This document shows positions 25,736-35,746 of a stretch of 64,000 bases of DNA, one piece after another. The notes under the pieces are model-generated. The model saw only the letters and a program-made list of their open reading frames with translations. It was not told the DNA's origin and did not search any database. The stretch's first letter is position 1, and every line of letters begins with the position of its first letter. Origin of the DNA: a bacterium (GTDB lineage Bacteria; Verrucomicrobiota; Verrucomicrobiia; Limisphaerales; UBA11358); assembly GCA_021780905.1 (NCBI GenBank), contig JAJXXW010000061.1, positions 88,108-152,107 of the forward strand, read 5' to 3'. The translations under genes were made by a program, and so were the position numbers.

Positions 25736-26608
25736 ATGTCCGGTGATTACCAACTCGTCCCGCTTGCCAACGGGGCGCAGACGTTGTTCTCCGCCCGCTA
25801 CGGCGAGAAGATGCACCCCGGCCTCGGCCCGGCGGCGGAAGCCGAATTGCTTTACGTCCAGCAGCTGCAAATCAGCGAGCGGCTGGAAACCCACGCCGGC
25901 GAATTTGTCATTTGGGACGTCGGCCTCGGCGCGGCGGCGAACGCCCTCGCCGTCCTGCACGCGACGCGGGAAATTTCCGGCCAGTGCCGCCTCATCAGCT
26001 TCGACGACACGGGCGAGCCGCTGGAATTCGCGCTGAAAAATGGCGGCGCGCTCGGATATTTAAGCGGCTACCAGCAGCAGATTTCCGAATTGCTCCGCCA
26101 AAACCGCGTGGAATTTGAAAATGGAAAGCTCAAAGTGAAATGGGAATTTCTTCTCGGCGACTTCCCGGCTTTTCTTTCCAACCTGAAACTGACCACTGAC
26201 AACTTGAAACCTCCCGCTCCGCACGCGATTTTCTACGACGCCTTTTCCCCGGCCAGAAATCCCGCGATGTGGACGCTGCCGGTGTTTGAAAATCTGTTCC
26301 GCGCGCTCGACCCCGCGCGTCCATGCGCCCTCACGACGTATTCGCGCAGCACCCTGCTCCGCACGACCTTGTTGCTGGCCGGGTTTTTTGTCGGCGTGGG
26401 TCAGGCGACCGGCATGAAGGAGGAAACCACCGTCGCCGCGAATGATTTGCGCCTGCTCGTCGAGCCGCTCAACGCCCGCTGGCTGGAACGCGCGCGGCGC
26501 TCCGACAGCGCGGAGCCGCTGTGCGAACCGGTTTACGCCCGCGCGCCGCTGTCGCCGGCGACGGCGGAAAAATTACGGCGGCATCCGCAGTTTGAGGTTT
26601 CAAGCTGA
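25736..26608 (+). CDS. MnmC-like methyltransferase-domain protein
   Basis: A 290-residue protein similar to the methyltransferase part of MnmC, the enzyme that completes 5-methylaminomethyl-2-thiouridine in tRNA wobble positions. The start MSGDYQLVPLANGAQTLFS at 25736 is preferred over TTG at 25703. Visible features are PGLGPAAEAELLYV, the SAM-binding strand VIWDVGLGAAANAL, and HAIFYDAFSPARNPAMWTLP, which matches the 'yDaFsP..np.lWt' block. The oxidase half of MnmC is absent. A short AT-rich tract (26180-26210) is read as NLKLTTDNLK just before that block. Whether it modifies tRNA alone is not known. Confidence 0.8.
   Translation: MSGDYQLVPLANGAQTLFSARYGEKMHPGLGPAAEAELLYVQQLQISERLETHAGEFVIWDVGLGAAANALAVLHATREISGQCRLISFDDTGEPLEFALKNGGALGYLSGYQQQISELLRQNRVEFENGKLKVKWEFLLGDFPAFLSNLKLTTDNLKPPAPHAIFYDAFSPARNPAMWTLPVFENLFRALDPARPCALTTYSRSTLLRTTLLLAGFFVGVGQATGMKEETTVAANDLRLLVEPLNARWLERARRSDSAEPLCEPVYARAPLSPATAEKLRRHPQFEVSS
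26180..26210. repeat. AACTTGAAAC-type tract inside the MnmC-like gene
   Basis: AACCTGAAACTGACC and ACTGACAACTTGAAAC are read in frame as NLKLTTDNLK. The tract looks like the other short inserts seen in metH, hypF and lpxB. Confidence 0.4.
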
Positions 26609-26820
26609 AACAATCTTGTTGACGACACTCCGGCCCCCCAAAAAAACCACCGCGAAAGGAACCCATAAAACTGGTTCTTAAAACCACCGCCAGATTTCGC
26701 GCCGCTGTCGCGCCGCCGGGCGCACGGCGATTTTTTCGTTTGAAGCTGAAGTCCCAATCCACACCTCAAGCTGGTGTTGCCGAGGTTCCCGGCATGGCAA
26801 AAACAGGCACCAGACGCAGC

Positions 26821-27891
26821 CTAAATTTTCACCTTGAACTGTTCACCCTTTTTCAGCGACTGCACAAACCCGGCCATCAACTGCGGAATCAACTCCAGAT
26901 CCTTGAGGCTCACGACCTCCACCGGCGAGTGCATGTAGCGGTTCGGCAGGCTGATGAGCGCGCTGGCGATGCCGCCGCGCGTCCAGAAAATCACGTCCGT
27001 ATCCGTGCCGCTCGTCGCGGACATCGCCTCGTGTTGCAGTGGAATTTTTTTCTTGGCGGCGACTTCCTCCAGCCGTTTCACCACTTCAGGATGATTGCAA
27101 CCGCCGTGCGTCAAAGCCGGGCCGCTGCCCACCTTGATGTCGCCGTGCTGCGCTTTGCTGACCGTCGGATAATCCGTGGCGTGCGTCACATCCACGACCA
27201 GCGCGATGTCCGGCTTGAGCGAATACGCGATCTGCCGCGCGCCGAGCAAGCCGACTTCCTCCTGCACATTCGAGACGGCGCAGACTTCGCAGTTCAATTT
27301 CACGGTGGATTCCTTCAACAGCCGCAGCGCCTCGGCCACGGCGAACGTGCCGATGCGATTGTCAAACGCCCGCGCTACCGCGAGATCGCCGCGCAGAATA
27401 TCGAATTCATCCGCCAACGTGATGGGATCGCCGACGCGGACGATTTTCTCCGCCTCTTTCCGGCTGCTCACGCCGATATCAATGAAGATGTCGTGAATCT
27501 TCGGCGGTTTGGCGTCGCCTTCTTTGCTCGTCAAATGCGGCGCGACGTTGCCGACGACGCCTTTGACGGCACCGTGGCGCGTGTGGATGATGATGCGTTG
27601 CGCCTTGGTGATGGCGGCGTCAATGCCGCCCATGCGCCGGACGTAAATAAAACCATTGTCGTCAATATAGTTGACCGCCATCGCGATTTCGTCCGCGTGC
27701 GCGGCGAGCATCACGCGCGGGCCGCCGCCCTTGTTCAGCACGGCGACGCAATTGCCGTAGGCGTCGGAGAAAGTTTCGTCGGCGAACTGGCCGGCGTAAT
27801 CCAGCCAGACGCGCTGACCGCGCGTTTCGTGGCCGGTGGGGCTGGGCGTGTTGACGAGCGTGCGGAGAAATTCAAGCGACGTTTTTTGCAT
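26821..27891 (-). CDS. M42-family metallo-aminopeptidase
   Basis: A 356-residue protein beginning MQKTSLEFLRTLVNTPSPTG at 27891. A longer frame exists, but this ATG fits the family. Binuclear metal-site motifs are visible: MLAAHADEIAM, VARAFDNRIG, the catalytic NVQEEVGLLGAR, VVDVTHATD and HSPVEVVSLKDL. These TET/DHT-type enzymes form large cytoplasmic dodecamers that trim oligopeptides. The protein is complete. It converges on the MnmC-like gene with about 210 intervening bases in which nothing is recognised. Confidence 0.92.
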   Translation of the reverse strand: MQKTSLEFLRTLVNTPSPTGHETRGQRVWLDYAGQFADETFSDAYGNCVAVLNKGGGPRVMLAAHADEIAMAVNYIDDNGFIYVRRMGGIDAAITKAQRIIIHTRHGAVKGVVGNVAPHLTSKEGDAKPPKIHDIFIDIGVSSRKEAEKIVRVGDPITLADEFDILRGDLAVARAFDNRIGTFAVAEALRLLKESTVKLNCEVCAVSNVQEEVGLLGARQIAYSLKPDIALVVDVTHATDYPTVSKAQHGDIKVGSGPALTHGGCNHPEVVKRLEEVAAKKKIPLQHEAMSATSGTDTDVIFWTRGGIASALISLPNRYMHSPVEVVSLKDLELIPQLMAGFVQSLKKGEQFKVKI

Positions 27892-28039
27892 GGTGAAAAA
27901 TCTATGCTGTGCAGATAAAAACTGAAAGATGATTTTGCAGACAGATACCCAGAAAAACTGACGGCATCCGCCCGGCGGCGCATTCCGCTTCCGCCGGGCG
28001 GGGCAAATAATTCCGGCTTTCCTCCGCGGCGGCGGTGTG

Positions 28040-28336
28040 ATGAAATTTCGCGTGCGAACCGGACCGGGCATCCCATGGCGCATCCGCCGGAACTTCGCCG
28101 CTGCCTTTGGGCAATGGCGGCGACAACACCGCATTCCCCTGAAACAAATCGCCGTGGAACTCGGCTTCTCCGTGGCCACCGTCAGCAAGTGGGAACATGG
28201 CCGCTGCTTTCCCTCCGGGCAAAGTTTGGAACACATCGTGGCCTACACCGGCCAGCCGCTCTGCCATCTGCTTTGCGAACACGCCCGCCGCTGCCGTCAC
28301 GACGGCTGTCTGATTCAAAAAAACGGGCGGCGTTGA
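28040..28336 (+). CDS. Small XRE-type helix-turn-helix protein with Cys-rich tail
   Basis: A 98-residue protein. Residues 20-70 form a Cro/CI-type helix-turn-helix: FAAAFGQWRRQHRIPLKQIA, then VELGFSVATVSKWEHGRCFP, where 'VSKWE.G...P' is the classical recognition helix and following loop. The C-terminus has CHLLCEHARRCRHDGC, which could bind a metal. ATG at 28040 is used; a GTG lies one codon before. It is divergent from the M42 peptidase gene. A regulator role is likely but the target is unknown. Confidence 0.7.
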   Translation: MKFRVRTGPGIPWRIRRNFAAAFGQWRRQHRIPLKQIAVELGFSVATVSKWEHGRCFPSGQSLEHIVAYTGQPLCHLLCEHARRCRHDGCLIQKNGRR

Positions 28337-28810
28337 ACCTGCGCCCGCCCGGTTTTCCTCAAAGTAGAAAAACAGCCTTCGCCTGAAATCGTCCGACCGG
28401 TTAGCGTCGGGGTGAAATCTCTTTTGCCACCCCATGCCACACCGGACATTCACGCCAACGCCCCGGACAGTCCCGCCGGACACTTTTTCGGTGTGGGTGG
28501 CTCCGGTTTCGGCATCGTCCCGCCAGGTTTCGGTGGCGAAACTTTCCGTTACGGTGTCGCGCACACATTTTTATTCGCCGGAACCTCAAGCTGGCACACC
28601 AAAACTTGGGGGCGGCATACCGTCCCCGCATCTACCGGCGCCGAAACTTTCCGGCACCACGCCGAAAAATCATTTTTATACACCGCCGAATCATTTTTAT
28701 ACGCCGGAAAATTGTCCGGCGCTGTCACTTTGGCGCACAACCGCGCCAAAACCGGCCTAAACCGCGTGTTGAGCCGGTCTCACCACCAAAACCAAATCCC
28801 GCAGCACACC
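28337..28810. other. Repeat-bearing leader region between the HTH gene and the next CDS
   Basis: About 470 bases. The left end holds no recognised feature. From about 28480 to 28720 related blocks recur: GAAACTTTCCG (three times) and CATTTTTATNCNCCG (three times). Two open frames cross it. One (from 28434) repeats the peptide HFYSPE/HFYTPPNHFYTPE. The other (from 28412) runs into the following gene. Codon-like regularity is suggestive but not decisive. Confidence 0.4.
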
Positions 28811-29506
28811 ATGAAAGGAAACTACGTTCAAGCCAACGACAACGCCTTTGCGGCGCAACTCATCACCTTCAAAGGCGAAATCCCCAGCTACGCCGTCGTC
28901 CTCAAGCTGACCAATGACCAGGTGACCAGCCAGGCGGCGGATGCGGATTATTTTGACTATTGCCTCAAATGCCAGGGCATTTTGCAGAATGCCGCCACGC
29001 AGGCCACCGGCTGGAAAGACCTCATGCGCGATGGCGGTTCGCCGCCGGCCACCGGCGCGCCCGTGGCTCCGGTGCTGCCCGCCGCCGTGCCAGCGGTTGC
29101 ACCCGGCATTGAGGCGCGGTTCCGTGCGCTGGTGAAAAGCATCAAGGCCAACGCCGCCTACAACGAGGCCATGGGCCAGGCGCTGGGCATCGAGGCCGCC
29201 CAACAGACGCCGCCCGATCTCACCACGATCCAGCCGGAGATTGACGCCTACCTCAACGGCGCGAACGTGCAGGTGGACTGGGGCTGGGGCGGCTACGCCA
29301 ATTACCTGGACATGTGCCATCTTCAGGTGGATCGCGGCGACGGCAAGGGCTATGTGGATTTGTGTTACGACACCACGCCCGGTTACACCGACACCACGCC
29401 GCTGCCCGCCGCCCCGGTGAAATGGACCTACCGCGCCATTTACCGCGTGAACGACGCCAACGTCGGCCTCTGGAGCAAGCCCGTGAGCGTCACCGTCGGC
29501 GGCTAG
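28811..29506 (+). CDS. Hypothetical protein of a Verrucomicrobiota-type family
   Basis: A 231-residue protein starting MKGNYVQANDNAFAAQLITF. The N-terminal two-thirds is helical (ALVKSIKANAAYNEAMGQAL; GIEAAQQTPPDLTTIQPEID) with a Pro/Ala-rich hinge (APVAPVLPAAVPAVAPG). The last 85 residues are beta-rich and resemble a fibronectin-like domain (NVQVDWGWGGYANYLDMCHL; VKWTYRAIYRVND; LWSKPVSVTVGG). No signal peptide is evident at this start. The open frame extends to 28412, but the extra 130 residues are repetitive and unlike the rest. Function unknown. Confidence 0.6.
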   Translation: MKGNYVQANDNAFAAQLITFKGEIPSYAVVLKLTNDQVTSQAADADYFDYCLKCQGILQNAATQATGWKDLMRDGGSPPATGAPVAPVLPAAVPAVAPGIEARFRALVKSIKANAAYNEAMGQALGIEAAQQTPPDLTTIQPEIDAYLNGANVQVDWGWGGYANYLDMCHLQVDRGDGKGYVDLCYDTTPGYTDTTPLPAAPVKWTYRAIYRVNDANVGLWSKPVSVTVGG

Positions 29507-29531
29507 GCCGTAAAACCTGGGCCAAAAGAAT

Positions 29532-29572
29532 GAACTCCCCGGCGTGGCGGAAGTTGCGCCGGGGAGTTTTTT
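29532..29572 (+). terminator. Intrinsic terminator
   Basis: AACTCCCCGGCG and CGCCGGGGAGTT pair perfectly around a 12-base loop, followed by TTTT. Confidence 0.85.
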
Positions 29573-29670
29573 GCAGGGTTGATTTTGCGTTGTCATTTCA
29601 GCCGCCGGCCGGCGGTCTTTGCTTGAATTTTTTTTAATCCCCCCGACAATCACTCCCGCCAATTACCACA

Positions 29671-32600
29671 GTGAATCCCGACGAAATTTTAGCCGAACTC
29701 CGCCGCCTGGTTGAGCACCTTGAAATCAAGGTGTCGCCCATGTTCCCCGATTCGGATTTCAAATCTTCGTATCCACCGATCAACACCTATCTCGGCCAGT
29801 TGCAAAAAACGGCCAAGCCGGAAACCGCCGCCGAAGGGCTGTTCCGTCCGCTCGCGGAAATCTTTTTCAATGCGCCGGTCGTGCCACAGGTCGGGTTGGG
29901 TTCCGGCTTCGTGGATTTCAAGCTCGACGCCAAAGAAGAGTCTTCCATCGTCATCGAGCTCAAACCGCTGTTCACCGCCTACAGCGCGGAGCTGCTGAAA
30001 AGCCACAAGCTCGAACCGGCTTCCCACACGCAGCAGATTGAAAAGTATCTCAAGCACTCGGAATACGTTATCCTCACCGATTTGCGCGACGCCTATCTTT
30101 ACAGCGCCCGCGATGTCTGGCAGAAGGTTACGCCCTTCGCCAAAATTTCCTTTGCCGATTTGCTGGAAAAAAGCCTGTCCCGCAGCAGTCTGCTCGATGT
30201 CATCCGCGACGCCGAAGACGGCGAAGTGCGTCCCGACCTTGACCGCGCCTTCTTCAAGGATTTGCAGGATTGGTTCCGCGCCTTTGAACCGGTGAAGTTC
30301 AAAGACCCCGCCAAGCATGACGAACTCGTCATCCAACTCCTCAACCAGCTCATCTTCGCCAAGACGATGGAGGATTACAGCCTGGTGCGCTATCGCCAGT
30401 TGCAGGATGACTGGGAAAACGCCAAGGAACGCTGGTCCGCCAAAGGCTCCCACCGCATCGTCTGGCAATTCCTCAAGGACTTCGGCGAATTTTTCGAGGA
30501 TTACTACGACACCGAATTGTTCGAGCGCCCCATCTGGGAAGAACTCGATCTCGACGCGAAAAATCTCGACCGTTTTGCGCGCCTGCTGGAAGCCGTCCTC
30601 GGCGTGGACGAATGGAGCAAGACCTTTCAGCGCGGCATCGTCCATTACAACTACCGCCGCATTGATGAGGATATTTTCGGCAAGTCCTACGAAATGTTCC
30701 TCGCCGCCAACCGCAAGGACGAGGGCATCTTTTACACGCCCGCCGGCATCACCACCCCGATGGCCGACAGTCTGGTGGATGGATTATTTGCGCCGCTGAC
30801 CACTGAAATTTGCGCCGCCGTCAGCGCCGGCCAGGCGGATTTTGCCACGGCCAATCAGTTGATGCCGCAGCTTGCCGCCCTCACCATTGCGGACACCGCG
30901 TCCGGCAGCGGCGGGTTTCTCATCAAAGTGCTGCGCGCCGTCTGGCGGCATTATTTGCAGATCGAAGCCGCGTGCGGCTGGGTGAAAAACTGGCAGAACG
31001 GCGGCGACCTGATGAACACCCCGCCGAACGTCCAGCAGGCGCGGGCGTTTCGCGAACAATGGAACTTCGACAACCGCCGCGTCCTTGTCGCCCAGATTTT
31101 GCTGCGGCACATCTTCGCCGTGGACAAGGACGCCGGCGCGATTGAAGTGGCCAAGACGAACCTCTGGAAGGAAGCCGTCAAGCTTTCCAGCGAGGATTAC
31201 AATTTCCGCAAGCTCACCGGCGATATCAACCGCACGCTCCCAAGTCTGCGCCTCAATTTCGTCTGCGCCGATTCGTTGGTGGACACCGACCCCGCCAAAC
31301 AGGTGGCCTATCTGGTCGAAATCTGTGGCGACGCGATGAAAAAACTCTGCGCCCTCCGGCAAAAATATATTTCCAATCCATCCGATCACACGCCGTTGGA
31401 AGAAGCCCTCAAGCTGGGCGCGAAGCTCCGGGAAAATCTCACGGAACATTTTCAAAACGAGCCGCTGCCTGCGCCCGCCATCTTTGCCGCGTTGAGTTTT
31501 TTTCCGGCGTGGTTCAAGGCGGACGGCACGCCCAAAGGTAGGGCGGGCAGTCCTCTGCCCGCCGCCGCCGATAACGAAAGCGTTCGGGTTGACGACGAGC
31601 GGCGCGCACGGAGTGACGCGCCCTACCAAATTGGTGGCCGTGCGCCAGCACCCGGCTTCGACGGCATCATCGGCAATCCGCCGTGGGAAGGGTTCAAGCC
31701 GTTTCGTAAAGAATTCGCCGCCAATTTTTACCGCGGCAAACCGCAGTTTAGCAAAATGGGCATGGATGGTCCTGCGTTCAACAAGTGGTTTGAACAGGAA
31801 TTAAAAAACAATGCTGAGTTTGCCGCTCGCTGGGATGAACACGAAGGCTATTACGAACGGCACAAGGAATATTTCGGCAGAGTTTACAAGAAACAGGGCA
31901 CCGGCGATTGGAACCTTTTCAAGCTCTTCATCGAACGCGATCTTTCGCTCGTCCGGGAAGGCGGACAATTCTCGTTGCTCGTTCCATCCAGCATCCAGAC
32001 AGACGAAGGTTGCGCCGATCTCCGCCGCTGGTTCATCACCGAGCATCGGATGGATGAATTAACCTCGTTTGAAAATCGCGGCTATACCGAAATCGTGGAC
32101 GGGAAGAAACGCCCAAAACACATTTTCCCTGACGTGGATAATCGCTTCAAGTTTGGCTTCTTCAAAATCGTCAAAGGCGCATCCACGCCCAAAGACCACG
32201 CCTTTGATGCGCGGTTCTATCTACACGATCCGAAAGATGCTTGTTCCCCGCCGATTCGTTACGCGGTTGAAATGATACGCCGTTTTTCGCCGGAAAACGA
32301 ATCGTTCATGGAATTTCGTTCGGCGGCGGATTATTTGCTGGCGACCAAAATTCGCGGCGATCACCGGCTGCTGGGAGAGTTTGATTACAAATTCCAGCGC
32401 GAACTGCACATGACGGATGACAACCATTTGTTCATCAAGCTGGGCGCAAAAAAGGCAGGCAAAGGACAGCTTCCGCTTTACGAAGGCAAGATGATCCACC
32501 AGTTTGACGCGCATTTCACCCCGGCGACATTGGTGGTCGAAGAAGCGGCGGTTCGCGAAGGATTGCTTCGCAAAGAAATTTTCAGGCTGTGCCAGTTTAT

Positions 32601-33225
32601 CCGCGAGAATGACGTTGCGAAAGTCGGCGGCAAGAAAGTGCCGAAGAAGCGCGATGAATTGGAAGCGCTGTTACAGGCGCAATTCGAGACGGGCGAATTG
32701 AAACTTCATTACGAATTTGAGCGGTTGGGCGCGCGTGATGTGGGAAGCTCGACCAACGAACGAACGCTCATTGCCACGGTGATGCCGCCGCGCGTCTGCA
32801 TCGGCAACACGATCAATTTTCTCCGGCCATTCCGCTACTCGGTGGATGCTAAAGGCAATCTTCAGCAAGCGGAAATGGATGGCGAAGAAGTGCGTTCGCT
32901 TCTCTGCCTGCTGGATTCGTTCGCGCTAAATTACTACATCCGCAACAAAGTCTCGGCACACGTCAACATTCATCAGCTTAACGAACTGCCGATTCCAAAA
33001 CTTTCCGCCGCGCAGAAAAAGAAGCTGGCGGAGTTCGCCGGGAAGCTGTTGGCCGACCCGCGCGCCGTGGCGGAACGCGCCGCGCTGGAAGTTTTCATCG
33101 CCCGCGAGCTTTACGGCCTGTCGCTGGAAGATTGGAAACACCTCACCAGCACCTTCACCTTCGGCGGCGGCGATTCCAAGGCCGAGCTGGACGAAATCAT
33201 CCGCCAGTCGCTCGCGCTCTGGTAA
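29671..33225 (+). CDS. Type IIG-like restriction-modification enzyme (Eco57I/BREX-like class)
   Basis: A 1184-residue single-chain enzyme starting at GTG. The N-terminal nuclease-like domain shows VDFKLDAKEESSIVIELK, with D82 and E96-x-K98 as a PD-(D/E)XK site. A helical linker leads to the methyltransferase: FYTPAGITTPMADSLVD, motif I ADTASGSGGFLIKVL near 406, and motif IV NPPW at 669-672. The rest is a target-recognition region ending INELPIPKLSAAQKKKL. It should methylate adenine and cut in one polypeptide. A palindromic repeat (31537-31627) is read in frame as residues 623-653, some 16 residues before NPPW. No BREX or DISARM partners lie nearby. Recognition sequence unknown. Confidence 0.85.
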   Translation: MNPDEILAELRRLVEHLEIKVSPMFPDSDFKSSYPPINTYLGQLQKTAKPETAAEGLFRPLAEIFFNAPVVPQVGLGSGFVDFKLDAKEESSIVIELKPLFTAYSAELLKSHKLEPASHTQQIEKYLKHSEYVILTDLRDAYLYSARDVWQKVTPFAKISFADLLEKSLSRSSLLDVIRDAEDGEVRPDLDRAFFKDLQDWFRAFEPVKFKDPAKHDELVIQLLNQLIFAKTMEDYSLVRYRQLQDDWENAKERWSAKGSHRIVWQFLKDFGEFFEDYYDTELFERPIWEELDLDAKNLDRFARLLEAVLGVDEWSKTFQRGIVHYNYRRIDEDIFGKSYEMFLAANRKDEGIFYTPAGITTPMADSLVDGLFAPLTTEICAAVSAGQADFATANQLMPQLAALTIADTASGSGGFLIKVLRAVWRHYLQIEAACGWVKNWQNGGDLMNTPPNVQQARAFREQWNFDNRRVLVAQILLRHIFAVDKDAGAIEVAKTNLWKEAVKLSSEDYNFRKLTGDINRTLPSLRLNFVCADSLVDTDPAKQVAYLVEICGDAMKKLCALRQKYISNPSDHTPLEEALKLGAKLRENLTEHFQNEPLPAPAIFAALSFFPAWFKADGTPKGRAGSPLPAAADNESVRVDDERRARSDAPYQIGGRAPAPGFDGIIGNPPWEGFKPFRKEFAANFYRGKPQFSKMGMDGPAFNKWFEQELKNNAEFAARWDEHEGYYERHKEYFGRVYKKQGTGDWNLFKLFIERDLSLVREGGQFSLLVPSSIQTDEGCADLRRWFITEHRMDELTSFENRGYTEIVDGKKRPKHIFPDVDNRFKFGFFKIVKGASTPKDHAFDARFYLHDPKDACSPPIRYAVEMIRRFSPENESFMEFRSAADYLLATKIRGDHRLLGEFDYKFQRELHMTDDNHLFIKLGAKKAGKGQLPLYEGKMIHQFDAHFTPATLVVEEAAVREGLLRKEIFRLCQFIRENDVAKVGGKKVPKKRDELEALLQAQFETGELKLHYEFERLGARDVGSSTNERTLIATVMPPRVCIGNTINFLRPFRYSVDAKGNLQQAEMDGEEVRSLLCLLDSFALNYYIRNKVSAHVNIHQLNELPIPKLSAAQKKKLAEFAGKLLADPRAVAERAALEVFIARELYGLSLEDWKHLTSTFTFGGGDSKAELDEIIRQSLALW
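31537..31627 (-). repeat. Palindromic coding element (family B), copy in the type IIG gene
   Basis: Outer ends GGTAGGGCG and CGCCCTACC, inner hairpin GCGGGCAG-TCCT-CTGCCCGC. It is in reverse orientation to the copies at 40072 and 43001, but the host gene is reversed too. It is read as GRAGSPLPA, a variable middle, then RRARSDAPY. Confidence 0.8.
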
Positions 33226-33326
33226 GCGGTCTGGTGGCCACTTGATGGGTGAATTATTTTTTCAGTTATGGCCGGATCATTGGTTTCGCTGAAACGTGAA
33301 TTGACTTTCAGCCGCTGAATCCCTAG

Positions 33327-34733
<1,407 letters not shown>

Positions 34734-34864
34734 TGCTGGATGTGGACGCGAGAACATCTGAAAGATTTGCCTCGAAATTTCTAAAGCAGTCGGCAAAATT
34801 CGGTTATGGTGAAATACCGAACCGATCCCAGCGCGAAGTTACGAAAGCCGCTTTTAGCAGAATC

Positions 34865-35743
34865 ATGAGCACGCAAACGGATTCAACCATTTTCGAGAAC
34901 AGCGGTCACAAGCTCGTTTGGGGCGACGCGCTCCAAGTTTTGGATGGCGCAGTGGCGGATGCTTCGGTTGACCTGGTTTTCGCTGACCCGCCTTACAACA
35001 TCGGCAAGAGTTTTAACGGTCGCCGGGACAAATGGCCGTCGGATGAAGCGTATTTGGAGTGGAGCTACCAGTGGATTGAGGTGTGCCTGCGCAAGCTCAA
35101 GCCAAACGGCAGTTTTTACTTCATGTGTTCGACGCAGTGCCTCCCGTTTTTTGACCTCTATCTGCGCAAAAAGCTGACCGTGCTTTCACGAATTGTCTGG
35201 TTCTACGACAGCTCGGGTGTGCAGGCGAAGCGGTATTTCGGTTCGCTTTACGAGCCGATTTTGTTCTGTGTTTGCGACCCGGAGGATTACACGTTCAACG
35301 CCGACGACATCAAGGTGGAGGCGCGCACGGGAGCGCAACGCAAGCTGATTGATTACCGCAAGCCAGTTCCGAGCGTTTACAGTTCGACCAAAGTGCCGGG
35401 CAATGTGTGGGAGATTCCGCGTGTCCGCTACCGGATGCCGGAATATGAGGAGCATCCCACGCAAAAGCCGGTTGCGCTGCTGGAGCGAATCATCAAGGCA
35501 AGCTCGAATCCCGGCGACCTGGTGCTCGACCCGTTCGCGGGCACGTTCACGACGGGTTATGTTGCGAAGGAGCTTGGCCGGCGGTTTGTCGGCATCGAAA
35601 TCGAAGATGAATACGTGAAGGTCGGTTTGCGGCGGCTGAACATCGCCACGCATTTCAAAGGCGAACTGTTGGTGAAGCCGTTGAAATCGTATGACTCCGG
35701 CTACAGCGAAAAGGAAACGACCCCAATGCTGCTGGACAAGTGA
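34865..35743 (+). CDS. YhdJ-like adenine-specific DNA methyltransferase (beta class)
   Basis: A 292-residue enzyme with motif order typical of the beta class. Catalytic motif IV is FADPPYNIGKSF with D41-P-P-Y, and the SAM-binding motif is near the C-terminus (LDPFAGTFTTGYVAKELGRR). It is close over its whole length to E. coli YhdJ (shared blocks include IVWFYDSSGVQAKRYFGSLY, LIDYRKPVPSVY, KVPGNVWEIPRVRYRMPEYE and HPTQKP). YhdJ methylates adenine in ATGCAT, so this enzyme may have the same target; that is an inference. It is followed after three bases by a candidate nuclease. An upstream ATG near 34734 adds an unconserved extension. Confidence 0.9.
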   Translation: MSTQTDSTIFENSGHKLVWGDALQVLDGAVADASVDLVFADPPYNIGKSFNGRRDKWPSDEAYLEWSYQWIEVCLRKLKPNGSFYFMCSTQCLPFFDLYLRKKLTVLSRIVWFYDSSGVQAKRYFGSLYEPILFCVCDPEDYTFNADDIKVEARTGAQRKLIDYRKPVPSVYSSTKVPGNVWEIPRVRYRMPEYEEHPTQKPVALLERIIKASSNPGDLVLDPFAGTFTTGYVAKELGRRFVGIEIEDEYVKVGLRRLNIATHFKGELLVKPLKSYDSGYSEKETTPMLLDK

Positions 35744-35746
35744 ATT

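Noticed and set aside
28480..28720. Possible CRISPR array
   Set aside because: The recurring blocks are 11-16 bases, irregularly spaced and unequal. There are no uniform repeats or spacers and no cas genes in the window.
29671..33225. BREX PglX or DISARM methyltransferase
   Set aside because: No brxA/B/C/Z/L-like or DISARM drm genes are adjacent, and the protein has its own N-terminal D82/E96-x-K98 nuclease site, so a type IIG enzyme is the better reading.
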